From Antedon mediterranea (Eukaryota; Echinodermata; Crinoidea; Comatulida; Antedonidae), in contig NC_092670.1 in the NCBI RefSeq assembly GCF_964355755.1, positions 40,163,795-40,227,794 on the forward strand: DNA of 64,000 nucleotides, given 5' to 3'. The translations under genes and the position numbers were made by a program. Shown one piece after another: positions 15,985-28,297 of the stretch; positions within the stretch are counted from its first letter, which is position 1; every line of letters starts with the position of its first letter. The notes under the pieces were generated by a model. It was given only the letters and a program-made list of their open reading frames with translations, made no database searches and was not told the origin of the DNA.

Positions 15985-17426
15985 TTGGTACCCACTAGAG
16001 ATGCAACGCAAGGACAAGCGCAACATAAGTGACTTGACCAATCATAAACAATGGATTATTCAAACTGTCGCATTGTTATTATGTAACAATTACTGTACCG
16101 TGTACGTGATATTATTTCTATCTTTTGGAAATACGTCAACGTACATGCATCATATCTATTATAGGTGTACCTAATAAAGTATTGTATCTTCCCTACTGAT
16201 CAAAATTGAAATAGTATCCAACCTCACATATCAACTATAATACCTAATAAGGAAATAAATCAATAAATAAATACATTGTAAAATGTCTTTTACTTTAGAG
16301 GTAGTTTGTTTCTATTTAATGCATATTTTGCATAATCAAGTCATTTATCTCTATATCTCACGTAAACATCATATCGTAAATATTTACAGAATTACACAAT
16401 ATGTGACGTTGAAGCTTGACTCATTGGTAAATATGTAAACTTGGCAGGCCTGACATTTGACAAGATCACTTAAAATTTACAGTTTTTTAAAGGCCAGGTG
16501 CGGGCAACTATTGATCATACATTCCAATAATTATCGATCTATAGTTTCCCATACAGTATGTTTCATAATTTTTGGGATTTTATTTGTGTTACACAAGCTT
16601 GTTGAAAATAAGCACTTTCACAGTAAAATGTCTATTCTTTTTGTAAATAGAGAGGCATTTTAAAAAGCTATGAAAAATAAACGGTGTGGTAAAAAATGTT
16701 ATCAGATGACTAAATATAGGTAATATAACTAGTATTTTACATTTCTGGTATCTTTATTCAACTTCAGATTGTTATTATCCACCGTATATCCACCATCTTT
16801 TTTTACTTTCTAGGGAGTCACCAGACACGTTATCTGGTTAATTGTACATAAATCAAGTATTTGTAAATAATTAATTTTCCTTAATATGGTAAAATACAAA
16901 ATTTGGCAAAATTCTGCCATAAAAACTAGGAAGACTTTTTTTCAGTAGTTACAGTAGGTAGTTTAACCTAATGCAATATATTATATTTAAAATTCACGCC
17001 TGTACCTGAGCTTTAAAACCTTGCCTTTAATATCTTTGCTTTTTTTCCAATACACAGTAGAAGTCAATTAAATTACAAAATCCTAGGAGATATACAGTAA
17101 ATATAAGATTTATCAAAAATTTCAAATACAAATGTTAATTGTACAATTGCAGCAATCCAATTAACAAAATACTTTTAGCCTCCACTCCCTTCAAAAACTA
17201 AATCTCAAATACTGTAGTCTGTACTTATACCGTTGGGACAGTCAAGTTTTATCATCATATTTTATCTCCACTGCTGTAGCTACAGTATAAATGTAAAGGG
17301 TGTTCCAGTGACTGAACCACGGTAGCGAGTTGACCAATCACACATTTGAATAATCCATATCTTAGCGTTGCGTTACAGTACGTCCTTGCGTTGCGTTGTG
17401 TCCTAGTGGGAACCAAGCTTTAGCTT
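15985..17426. other. Ral upstream region with two MITE family B remnants
   Basis: Partial family B copies at about 15985-16070 and 17293-17426 (TTGGTACCCACTAG, GACCAATCA, CCTAGTGGGAACCAAGCTTTA). Otherwise AT-rich sequence without recognisable exons; likely part of a 5' UTR intron of Ral. Confidence 0.45.
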
Positions 17427-19550
17427 TAAAGCTTTTGATTAAAATTATACGCTACTGAGTAGGCTAACAGTAATAATACTTAAAAATAATTACAAGCAAT
17501 ACTATTATATTAGATATAATCTAAAAATAATAAATGTGGAACTGGAAAACATGTAATAATAGTTTCTTCTTCAGTTTTTACAGTGTCTGCCAACATTGAA
17601 ATATACAGTAATGAATAGTACTGTACTTTACATTATTAAACATGTTAAAATTCAGCATTTGACATCTGAAGTACAAACAGCTGACAGGCCAAGTGCAGAG
17701 CGTAAAGTGAATGTCAATTTACAGTTAATTTGCTTTTAAATCATCTCCAAGAATTTTAAAGATTAACTAAAGGATAGTGTAACCAATGAAAGATACTGTC
17801 CGAGCAAATACTGCAGAATGAATGTGGATGGATGGACCGTTTAGTAACAATAAGGTGGAAAGGAGGCATTAAAATAACCAAAGTACCATAACCCTCAAAA
17901 AGAAGCCCAAGGGCTTCTTTTTTTCTAATTCTTGGATGGTCTTCTTTTCAAGATTACTTTTCCAAACCAAAGAGGGAGGCTTCTTTTTTAGATGAATGCT
18001 GTAAATTTTGGGAAGTAATATGATTTTATGAGTAGGTATAAAAACACCATTTTAAACTAAATTTAAATTGAGAACCGTTCACACCGACTCATTTCAGATT
18101 GTGTACAATACTCAATGTGTGTTATCAAAAAGCGTAACGTACTGTAGTCCGGAGTTTTCCCCGGGCACCGGATCAAATCCGGGTATACTGTAAGTGTGAA
18201 CCAACTTAAGTGTGATTTAAAAAAGATAATTATTTTGACATTTGATGAATAAATCAAAATAAATATTAAGACATAATGCGTAGAGTATTGTCTTGGCAAC
18301 TGCCTATTGTTACAACAAGCAAGTACTGTAGGGAAGGAAGTGACTCAATACTACAAAAAGGAAATAATCTAATAGGAAAGCACTTGACTATTTGCTGTAT
18401 TTCTATTATATGTTATAATACCAGTGCTATGTGAGTGCACCATTCTATAGTACATGGGTTTACTGGTAAATCCTAGAACATAGTAAAATCTTTGAGGAAC
18501 CAGTAAATCCACTAAATTACTGTACTTTGGCGAGTAAATCATAGATTAGTGAAACCCTTGAAGGACCTGTAAATCCAATCAGTAACTGGGCGTTTTGACC
18601 AGTAATAACTTTGAAGAAATCTGTAAAATATCTTGGTAATAGAGCATTTTCCCAGTACAACAATCTTTCAAACAATATTAGTAACAAAACTATTGATTTC
18701 CTGTTAGATTTAATTCCAGTCTAGTATAAAAAGGATACTAGCCTAGTATTAGTAAAAATATTCCAATATATGACACCTGTATCGACAGTCAATAGTTTCT
18801 GCCATTTCTGAGTGCTCAACATTTTTTCTTATACTACCTAGTTCAGTCTATAATAATCCATTAAAATAGATGCATGACCCCAAATTGTAAAATAAATATG
18901 ATTATTAAAATGCTGGTATAAATGTATACAAAGTGATGCTATCCAGATGATAAATGTTAGGCCTAATTATTATTATGTCATGTCATTTTAATCTATTTAT
19001 TACTACCTAACCTAGCCTTAGCTAGGGGGCCTAGGCCTCTAACTTCTAAGCCAAGGCCTAGCCTAGACTAGAGAAGCAAACAACTAAAAGGCCTACATTC
19101 ACATATTTTTAGGGATCTTAATTCTTATCATTAAATAATTATAATAATTATTATTTCCAATAAATTTTATTTATTTAATATGTAACTTATTTATTTAATT
19201 ATATATTGCAGTTGGTATCTACTGTACTGCTGTAGCTAGCTAGGCCTATGCCGGTCTACACTTAAAGATTTTCAATTGAGCCCCTCCCTCTCCGTCCAAC
19301 AGAGCCAAGCCTACGGACGATCCCAACAGAGAGAGGCCTAGCCTAGGCTAATCACAACAAAACGCGGACTGGCCTGGCTTAACTTTACACATGCTAGACT
19401 AGTAAATAACGAAGCTAAATTCGCCAAAAAAATATATAATACTAGACCAAACCTTTGTTAGATCCTATCACAGTCTTCGTATGTCATAAAATGTAATCAA
19501 GTAAGTAAAACATTAGGCCATAAAGCCCACCACTATTACTAAATACACAG
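17427..19550. other. Non-coding sequence upstream of Ral, no gene seen
   Basis: AT-rich, with several 'taggcct' words at 18960-19340. A perfect AAAGAAGCCC/GGGCTTCTTT palindrome lies at 17899-17921. No supportable exon. Confidence 0.4.
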
Positions 19551-19680
19551 AAAACACAGAGAAGGGCGGTGAGTGGTGTGTGTACTTCTCGTCTCTCGAC
19601 GATCTCTCCTCACAACACACACGGAAATCTGGAATGGAACTGCTCTCCGATTGTGTACGGGGCGCCATTTGACACATTTA
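19551..19680 (-). promoter_or_regulatory. Candidate promoter/first-exon segment of Ral
   Basis: This is a GC- and CpG-richer island in AT-rich DNA, 5.3 kb upstream of the Ral ATG. The minus strand contains TGTCAAATGGCGCCCCGTAC; AAATGGCGCC resembles a YY1-type element often found near transcription starts. A related segment occurs at 28298-28410. Assignment to Ral rests on position and strand only; no donor linking it to exon 1 was identified with confidence. Confidence 0.35.
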
Positions 19681-19935
19681 TGTTTTTAACGGAAATTCAA
19701 TGACATGATGTTGCTGTCCACACGTGTCTATCATCACGTCGAAGAAAGTCACTGAGGTCTCGGGTCCATTCTCTGCCGCTCGATCTGGGGTTCTAACTCC
19801 AATACTAACCTCTCTAGTAAACTACAAAAAAATCCACAACCGAGCTTTAGTAGTATAGGCAAGCGCGTTGGAAAATCGTTTGATGTCACCGTCGATGCAT
19901 ATCCTTCTATTCTTTAATCCATGCACATACATATA

Positions 19936-20187
19936 GTGGAGTTGTGCCTTGGTGGTTATGATGCTTGGCTACCACTTCAAGTGTCCGGGGTTCAAGTCCC
20001 GTCACATGTCAGGATTTTTTCTAAGGACAAAATTACAACTCCACTCCCAAAGACTTGTAATAAGACTTTGTTTATGTAGAGCATCTTGTGTATATGTTTG
20101 TCTTGTGAACCTCTGAGGGTCCCTATTGATCAGAAATTGCTGGATGGATCACCCTCATTAAATATGGTTAAAAAAAAACAAAAAAAC
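19936..20187 (+). mobile_element. tRNA-derived SINE, full-length
   Basis: The head is tRNA-like: A-box GTGCCTTGGTGGTTATGATG and B-box GGGGTTCAAGTCCCGTC, about 35 bases apart. The body follows (ACAACTCCACTCCC, then TTGTGAACCTCTGAGGGTCC and CTGGATGGATCACCCTCA) and ends in an A-rich tail. A 3' body copy lies at 25970-26062. Other copies: 23208-23300, 55920-56140 (minus) and 61322-61440 (minus). Confidence 0.8.
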
Positions 20188-20342
20188 ATATATACTTTCA
20201 CGGAAGTGAAACCACCTTTGCATCTATTAACACGTCATACACGCCTGTAAAAATAAATTACGTCATAGTATTAACGTATAAAGCGCTTCACATTAAAAGT
20301 CAGTTTCAATAAAATAAACAAAAATAAATAGATGAAAACATG

Positions 20343-20700
20343 GCTTCTTATATAAGTAGTGTTTAAATTATTTCTTCAATGTGGGTACCCACCCTGCATG
20401 CATGGGAACCATTCATCATTTTACCACTCTGTTTTTATTTCCTTTCCGAGGTTGTGGGATACCCTCTCTATTGAAGTGACTGATTTATGCCTTTTTGGTT
20501 CCTCTAAGTTTTTCCCTGCCTTATTTAATGTATTTTGCTGTTAACTTGTTTTTGTCTGCACCAGAAGGAGAGTAGCCTACTCGCATAGTAACTTGTCACT
20601 TTTCTACAATCCGCCAGACTGGTCTTAGTTTTCTTGTGTGTATTTTTTGTTATTGGTTTATATGTTTTATATGTCTTCTGGAAAATAAATGAATTGAATT
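20343..20700 (+). mobile_element. 5'-truncated LINE 3' end
   Basis: A 60-codon frame (20359-20544) resembles the extreme C-terminus of non-LTR reverse-transcriptase ORFs (HSSFYHSVFISFPRLWDTLS). It is followed by a 3' UTR ending in an AATTGAATTGAA-type repeat tail at 20680-20700. No catalytic domain remains. A similar GAATT tail ends the insert at 38560-38872. Confidence 0.45.
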
Positions 20701-21426
20701 GAAATCATTGAATTAAATCTGTATTTCATAGCTTATCAATTATATTGGCGTCAGCGTCAGTCTTAATATACTATGCATAAACACACAATGTTTTGTTGTG
20801 GGAGGATACTTGGCAATTTTAGATAGACATTATTTACGTAATCTTATTAGTTTTATACTCTAATTCTATTTCGTGTTTGTTTTTTATTTATCTTTTATAC
20901 ATTCTAATATTTCATTTAATTATTTGCTTCCTGCAACTCACATTTTACGTACGTCCGTAATCTGAAGTTCAAAAAGCAAGTCCACTGTTATTTACGAATT
21001 CGAAAGTATTGTTTGAACATATTGAAAAGAATTTGAAAATGGTGGTACGTCTGCAAATACTACTAGTAATTAAATATTATTATTTAAATTAATGATTACC
21101 ATACAGTACAAAAAAATGTTTACTTTTATATTTGCTGTTTATTACTGAAATACAATGCAAATACACAAAACAAATAAAGATATAACATTTGGTGGCGCTG
21201 TTATCTTTACTGAATTCAGCTTATGGAAGACTTATAAATTACCACTCCATAGGCGTATATATTACATAGCACTTATTTAACTGTAGGACTTTCATTACAA
21301 AAAGTTTACTTGGATTGGATGGACAAAATTCAACATAAGCTATGGGCACAAAATGTTAAGACGTGTAACAATAAAAATTACGTTACTATATAGGCCTACT
21401 GATGAATAAACTTGAAATTAGCAGAC
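20701..21426. other. 3' flank of the CD225 gene
   Basis: AT-rich. A minus-strand AATAAA at 21138-21143 is a plausible polyadenylation signal for the CD225 gene, giving a 3' UTR of roughly 300 bases. No gene is visible otherwise. Confidence 0.4.
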
Positions 21427-24400
21427 TCATGTGGCCAACGTTGACAATCCCGAATACGATGATATAATGGGACTTGTAGGTAGGCCTACATCAGTATCCG
21501 TACGGTAGCCTATATATAGTACTGCTACTACAAATATGATAAAGACAGTGATTACTATAATACCAGTCACCAGTGCACAAATCGTCCAGTATCTGGCTCG
21601 TTTAGCTGAGCTTGCGGCGCTTGCATCATCACCAAGGCGAAACATAGTCCGACTCTGAAAAACAATTTAGATTGATTGAGATTGATTGAGATTGATTGAA
21701 ACATAACTAAAAACATGTTAAATAAAGAAAATAAATAAAATCCACTGTTGTCGGCATTATAGGCCTACTGTATTTCGTATTTAATTGGATAATATACCAG
21801 GAAAGAGGAGTGAGTTCCTCTCTCTGGTAGGTGATGTACAAAATCAATGTAGACTCCAAGACTGCATTTATTGTCTTTTTCACGCTGCTGCTTTAGCCAG
21901 CTACGTCCCAAGAGGACTACTCATTCAGAAGCTAAAGCAAGCAGCAGTTACAGTTCTAGAGGCCGACGTTTTTGGTAATTTGTAAACTAGGACAGGTCAT
22001 GCTAAAATTACAAACCCCAAAGCACGTCTGAGAGAAGAGAGTCTATGAAAAAATTTGCTGATAATACAGTATTATAATAGATGCATGTAGACAGTAATCT
22101 GTAAAATCTTGTTCAATAAATAATGACTTTATTCTTGCTGTCAACCTAGGCCAGTACTATAATAATTCACTGTCAAATAATCAGAACATTATATCTGGTA
22201 TTTACAATGAGTTCCATTTGACTGTCAATCTAGTGGTCAATCTAGTGGTCATTCTAGATCAATATTATAATACTGTAATACAGATAATCATTGAATTTCA
22301 TTTCAATCTGTATGTCATTGAGTCTGTAACAAAAAAATAATATTTATTTATGTATAAAAACAGAAAAGAAACATTTAATTATAACCCCAAAACCATCGTC
22401 TGACAGACAATTTAAGTATTTTTTGCTTTAAATTACATTTTTTTTGGGTAAATAATTGTTTGGTTAATGTGAATAACTATTATGTGACAATAAAATGACA
22501 CATTCAAAAACAAATTTGAAATAAAAAATATTTTTCTGGGGGACAATATATCTTTAAGACTGTTACGTCAACAAGCGAGCAGCGTTTTTTGTAAGAAATA
22601 TTTCTTGTTTATTTTAGTCCACCAGTCGTCGTTTTGATTTTTGTCTGCGAGATCAAGTTTTACGAATGCAACGCCATATGTGCCAAATATTAATTTGAAA
22701 CTCAGTCTAGAACGTAGAATTATCTGTTAAAACACCCTATAGATAATTGTCATTTGTTTGGAAGATTGTGGGTCATACCCCGTACAAACAAATATGACGA
22801 TATTACAATTGTTTCCACTGACACATAGTAAATTGGAGGAAGGGATCTGTTGAGTTAAAAACATATATGTACCGTAATTGTGATTGAAGAAAAGCTAAAC
22901 GATAAAATGTTCATAGAATTAATTGTATTATTAATTTTTGCAGACTTAGCAGAAGAGAATTATAAACTTACATCTACACTGTAGATAATTCCGATAAGTC
23001 CAAATGGACAACAGCAGAATAAAGTCACAAGTATAGCAGAAAGGAGGTAATTGTTAGGCCTGGTTCTTACGGTCGTTATTGCTGTCGGTGGAACGGGCTG
23101 GATGTTGTCGGTTTGACCTGCAGGTTGTGGCTGTGGCGGTGGTTGTGGTGGGTAGGCGGGCTGAGAACATAAAAGTAATATATAGGTGATTTTTTTCTGT
23201 TGATGAAAGTGGAGCTGTAGCTTGGTTGATAACGTGCTTGCCTTACAATCTCAAGATCTAAGGTTCAATCCTGACCTAGTGCTGGGTTGTAACTCACGAT
23301 TCTTTCATCTCCACTCACTAAGTTTGTAAGTACAATCAATTATTTTAATAATTGATCGTACTTACAAATTTAAAAATAGTTTATCCATCCTATGTGATTG
23401 CTCACTCTTTATTTGTAATATTTATTGCTAGTTCATAGAACAAAACATTAACACCAAAATGAACTCAATATATTTTAAAACAAACAAAATATGACAGAAA
23501 AGGTTCTCAGTGTAAAACAGTTTATCCAGGAAAGAGTGTAATTTCATTCTTCCCTGGTCTATCCACATGAATTAGCGAACTACTCGCTATTGGAGATGCG
23601 TATGAAATAAATTTTTTTTAAGTGACAGAGTTGGAGGTTTACTGTGAGAAATATGAAATATAGTATTAAATGTCAACATATTATTTTTCTCAGAATGTAT
23701 TTAAGCAACTTACTTGTGCTGCTGGATAACCTACTGATGGTTGGTAGGCAGGAAGTGGATACTATAAGTCAAAAGTACATTACAATTAAGATCAAGGTTA
23801 ACAAAAAAAAAATTAAAATGTTAAAGTTAGTAAATTAGACAAACAACAACAATACAAGGACACATTTTTGTTATTAAATTACACTTTGTCTTTAATGATT
23901 TTAAGGGTATTTGAATTTTTCAGATGATTGTTTAGGTTATTCCACAGATGAGCGCCACGATATGTTAAACTTCTTTTTTTTCACGCTGCTGCTCTAGTCC
24001 GCTACGTCACACGAGATGACTCATTTATTGGATGAAATCAAGCAGCAGTTATAGTACTACACTTTGACATTTTTGCTAAAATGGAAACTCGACTATAATT
24101 TATAGGTACCAGCTGCATTTCTGGTATTTATGAGTCCTATGACAATACTGTATTTCGCTGTCAGATAATCATTGAATTATTATCAAAACAGTCCATGAAA
24201 GTTTTTTGTTTGTAATATGATACTTCACACTTGAAGTATCTAAGGTGTGATGAAGTGACCCCCAGACTTGACCTTAGCAATAAAATAAACTAAATTGAGT
24301 CTGTTTCATATCAAAGTTATTCACTTCTGTAACAAAATTCACATTATAAAAAGAGAAAAGAGACAATTGAAATATTTTTTGCTTTTAATTACATTTTTTC

Positions 24401-25533
24401 AGGTAAAATAACTATTATGTGGCAATAAAATGACACATTCAAAAACAAATTTGAAATAAAAAATATTTTTCAGAGGGACAATATATCTTTAAAACTGTTA
24501 CGTCAATAAGCGAGCAGCGTTTTTTGTAAGAAATATTTCTTTTTATATTCTGTATTTGGCTTATGTATCCATCCTGAATTATTGGAGAACTACTCGCTAT
24601 TGGAGATGCGTATGAAATAATTTTTGTTAAGTTACAGAGTTGGAGGTTTACTGTGAGAAATATGAAATATAGTATTAAATGTCAACATATTATTTTTCTC
24701 AAAATGTTTTTAAGTAACTTACTTGTGCTGCTGGATAACCTAGTGATGGCTGGTAGGCTGGAAGTGGATACTAAAAAAATAACAGCACATTAAAATGCTT
24801 CAGCCGATTCTCAGTAATTTATCTACCAGTACCATATGAATATTTGGTAATATAACATAACACAACATGTGTTTAACGTTCTTTCTAGTAGTAACCTATA
24901 TAACCTAACCTTACATGATACAGGCACCACTTTAGATACTTCAGAAATAGATAGTAAGTGGAGATATGGCACTGATCGGGTTGTTTTACGGTACTTAAGT
25001 TGGCAAGCAAAACATATACGACTTGTACGTGATTTAGGCCTAGACAGAGAAGGACACCATCTAGCTGTAAATGTATCTATATTATTTGCTTTTTATTATA
25101 TTGATCATTGGTTTGTTGATAAATGCATATATACAAGAGTAGGCAGTTAAAGGTTAATATCAAAGGTGACTATACAAACTTATTATGAAAAATTATTCTA
25201 TTTAAATCATTTAAAAATGTCCCTGTCTCATAACACTGTACAGCAGTATCAGTCAGCGAAAAAAACAATTCTGCTCCTCACCCCCCCCCCCCCCCAACCC
25301 CCATATGACAGTTTATCCACCAGGAAAGAGTGCAATTTCATTCTCCCTGGTCTATCCATCATGAATTAGCGAACTGCTCGCTATTGCAGATGCGTATGAA
25401 ATTTTTCTTTACTGCTTACTGTGAGAAATATGAAATATAATATTAAATGTCAACATAAATTATTATGTAAGTAACTTACTTGTCCTGCTGTATAACCTAG
25501 TGATAGGTAGGCCTGGTTCGGGAAAGACTGCAT
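21427..25533 (-). CDS. CD225/dispanin-family two-pass membrane protein
   Basis: Five coding exons on the minus strand, all in phase 0: 25480-25533 (ATG), 24723-24770, 23714-23761, 22972-23160 and 21427-21654, giving 188 aa. The first three exons encode a Pro/Tyr/Gln-rich cytoplasmic N-terminus; exons 2 and 3 are near-identical 16-residue units (YPLPAYQPSLGYPAAQ and YPLPAYQPSVGYPAAQ). Exon 4 continues the proline-rich part and carries the first hydrophobic segment, NNYLLSAILVTLFCCCPFGL with IGIIYSVD. The Cys-Cys-x-Pro-x-Gly core is diagnostic of CD225. Exon 5 has the conserved loop (SAKRARYWTI) and the second segment (GIIVITVFIIFVVAVLYI). The family includes IFITM and PRRT/dispanin proteins that influence membrane fusion and trafficking; the role here is unknown. 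The start is set by an in-frame ATG eight codons before the proline-rich part, seven bases into its exon. Confidence 0.88.
22400..22605. repeat. Repeat shared by two introns of the CD225 gene (MITE family C derived)
   Basis: Almost the same sequence occurs at 24370-24545: a family C body with GGGACAATATATCTTTAA, followed by TGTTACGTCAA and AAGCGAGCAGCGTTTTTTGT. The shared non-MITE flank shows that the two were made by local segmental duplication, not independent insertion. Confidence 0.7.
23208..23372 (+). mobile_element. tRNA-like SINE head with adjoining hairpin
   Basis: A-box-like TGTAGCTTGGTTGATAACGTG and B-box-like AAGGTTCAATCCTGACC, then TCATCTCCACTCACTAAG. A 46-base palindrome around TTATTTTAATAA follows, with arms TTTGTAAGTACAATCAA / TTGATCGTACTTACAAA at about 23325-23371. 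Located in the intron between CD225 coding exons 3 and 4. Confidence 0.6.
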
Positions 25534-25540
25534 TACTCTG
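23573..25540. repeat. Tandem segmental duplication carrying the CD225 Pro/Tyr exons
   Basis: Three related blocks share intron flanks as well as exons. Each has GCGTATGAAAT, then CTGTGAGAAATATGAAATAT, TATTAAATGTCAACAT, AACTTACTTGT and a proline-rich exon. The exon donors lie at 23713, 24722 and 25479 (spacings 1009 and 757). The 24.7-kb and 23.7-kb blocks are most alike; the 25.5-kb block, carrying the start codon, is more diverged. Confidence 0.85.
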
Positions 25541-25969
25541 CTAATAGAAAAAAAAATAACAGCACATTAAAATGCTTCAGCCGATTCTCAATACTTTATC
25601 TATAAGTACCATGGGAATATTTGGTAATACGACATGTTTTACATGTAGTAGTAACCTATAACCAAACCTAACATGATACAGGCACCACATGTGATATAAA
25701 TGAAATGCTGTATTAACAAATATTTCTATGATACTTTTGAAATAGATACGAAAAATGTATTCTATTAAATCACTGTATTAAGGTATTAGGCACCTAACAC
25801 TAACAGAGTTTCCCACTAAGATGTTCCCTCAATAGATGTGATCATTGGTGTTGAAATTCCCATTTATTTCTGTTTGGGCTCATGCCTATTACTTGCCCTG
25901 GCAAGATGAAATGTAAATCGTACTTTTTAAGAACTTTTACCGAATAAATATTATTATTATAACACTTTA

Positions 25970-26062
25970 GAGCATCTTGTGTATATGTTTGTCTTGTGAA
26001 CCTCTGAGGGTCCCTAATGATCAGCAATTGCTGGACGGATCACCCTCAATAAATATGGTAAA
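25970..26062 (+). mobile_element. SINE 3' fragment with A tail
   Basis: It matches the body of the SINE at 19936-20187: AGAGCATCTTGTGTATATGT, TTGTGAACCTCTGAGGGTCC, GGATCACCCTCAATAAATAT, followed by 18 A. The 5' tRNA-like head is missing. Confidence 0.8.
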
Positions 26063-27023
26063 AAAAAAAAAAAAAAACATCCGTTAAACAATAACTTACA
26101 AAAAAAAAGAGAAACAATAAACCAGAAAATTAACCACATCTTGAACAATCACAACATTGCACCATGGAGGTGCAATTGGAGGATGATTGCACCAACACTG
26201 ATGATGCAGGTTTGATTATGGAGGAACGCCGTTACGCAACATTTCGATGACTGGCGTTCCATATTGGATTGTGTAAAGTATATTGCTTACTATATTGATT
26301 TAATAAACCAATTCCAAATATCATTAATTCTGTTTTTAAAACTATGAATGGAGTTCTCCAATATTCATAATATGAGAGAACGTTATTCGTAACATCAGGC
26401 TTGCAATATTGTCAATTAATACCCGATGCGTTCCTATTTGCATGAGCTGTACAACAAGTTAATTTGTGGCTGCCTATTATCAAGTCACTTTTCAAAGTGG
26501 GGTTATACATTATACAATTCTATCTATTTATCTAAATATACTGTTAAAGTTAATCATGTATTTTCTTTGCTTTTGTAAAGTTTCCACTGTATTTTCAATT
26601 TGTGGTCTAAATTTTTTTTTACTGTAAATTTTACAGCAGATTGTTAACAGTGTAGGCGTAACTCAAATTTAGACAATTTTTGTACATTTCTCACTTGCGG
26701 GGTTATTTGGATTTCTCTCCAAAATATATAGGCCTAATAATTAATGAAATGGTAACGATATTTTTAAAGTATTAGATTATTATTAAAGATTATTTTCACT
26801 TTTTTTACATTTACAATGCTTATAAATTATTATCGAATCGTTTGATAAACTTTTTATAAGAAAAATAAGAATGCTAATTAGCAGAGGACGAAGTCAGATA
26901 TCAACGTACACAAAATAATTGAATGACAATGCGTTACTAATTACTCATAGACCTATCAAATGATCTTGTTTTGAGAAAATACTGGTGTTCCAAACTTAAA
27001 TAAAATCTACATTGCAAACTTAC

Positions 27024-27143
27024 ATTATTGTTATTGCTTCTCTGTCTGGATACAACCGATCGTAGCAGCAATACCACTCCCATTAAGGAAACAAAAAACG
27101 CGAAAAATAATATAAAATACGTACATCTATCGGAAATGATCAT
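27024..27143 (-). CDS. Possible orphan first coding exon with one membrane segment
   Basis: An ATG at 27141-27143 opens 40 codons ending precisely at a strong donor (GTAAGT, 27018-27023 on the minus strand). The peptide has one hydrophobic segment (FILFFAFFVSLMGVVLLL) followed by a basic, Asn-rich stretch. The phase-0 end would join the 25540 exon in a frame that does not give the CD225 protein, so it is not simply that gene's upstream coding exon. It could be 5' UTR of that gene or a separate short gene. No partner exon was found. Confidence 0.25.
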
Positions 27144-27592
27144 CTGATCTCGGTGTGTGGTGGGCACGCCTTCTGTGATTTATTTCTCTTACTTCGACCC
27201 TTTTGCTTCAGTTGTATCCCCCTTTCCGTACTCATCTGAATTATGACATGTACAGCCACAGAAGAAGATATATTTTATATCTACCTTTATTTCATTAAAG
27301 TATTGTACAGTAACCTCATTGTAATGTTTTTTTCTTGTTTTTTTCCAATTTTGTTAATGGTGGTCTCTACTTAAAGTCTATTTCTAGACTTAGTATTTTG
27401 ATCACCATCTACATTTATATGTAATGATTTATAAAGAAATATATGTATTATATGTGTGAAGTCAATCAACAACAAACAAACCATAGATATAACCTGCTAA
27501 CTTTGTCAGTGGCTATTTGCGTGAAACATCAAATTAAAATTGCATATAGCGCCCTCTATGTTATAATAACTCAAAATAATCGCCTGAATAAA

Positions 27593-28052
27593 ATGTACAC
27601 CATTATGTTGATGTGTGTGCCACCGATATAAAACTTTTATATCGGGTGGCACACATATCAACATAATGGTGTACATTCATTCATTTATAGGAATCACTTT
27701 TATATCGGGTGGCACACACATCAACATAATGGTGTACATTCATTCATTTATAGGAATCACTTTTATATCGGGTGGCACACACATCAACATAATGGTGTAC
27801 ATTCATTCATTTATAGGAATCACTTTTATATCGGGTTGCACACACATCAACATAATGGTGTACATTCATTCATTTATAGGAATCACTTTTATATCGGGTG
27901 GCACACACATCAACATAATGGTGTACATTCATTCATTTATAGGAATCACTTTATATCGGGTGGCACACACATCAACATAATGGTGTACATTCATTCATTT
28001 ATAGGAATCACTTTATATCGGGTGGCACACACATCAACATAATGGTGTACAT
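27593..28052. repeat. 63-bp minisatellite with an inverted first unit
   Basis: From 27658 a 62-63-bp unit (TCAACATAATGGTGTACATT, CATTCATTTATAGGAATCAC, then TTTATATCGGGTGGCACACA) is repeated about six times. The left boundary, 27593-27632, is the reverse complement of one half-unit, so the array starts with a hairpin of about 40-base arms. The inverted start and tandem interior fit a transposon-borne minisatellite. Open frames through it are incidental. Confidence 0.85.
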
Positions 28053-28297
28053 TTAAAAAAAATTAAAAAGTGGAAACAAAATTACAAATACAATTAGTAG
28101 ACTATAGAAAAAATACCAAGTTCTAAATACTATAAATACATCAAAACAATGTGTAATGTAATTAAAAACAAATAAAAGTAATGTGTTCATTATCTATTTT
28201 GGCCCTAAGCCCAGTAAAAACACATACATAAACAGCTGATACATGGATAAAACAAACAAACAAAAGTGTATTCATAGTTATTCTGGTCCCTAACGGC

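Noticed and set aside
17897-17926. Perfect inverted repeat followed by a T run, like a bacterial intrinsic terminator
   Set aside because: The surroundings are eukaryotic non-coding DNA upstream of Ral with no bacterial gene; the palindrome is short and probably chance.
24869-25150. 93-codon plus-strand open frame between CD225 exons
   Set aside because: No family resemblance and no splice or promoter support; it lies in an intron of the minus-strand gene and overlaps repeat remnants.
27615-28042. Long plus-strand frames of 121 and 68 codons
   Set aside because: They only translate the 63-bp minisatellite in two frames; peptide repeats such as NIMVYIHSFIG are by-products.
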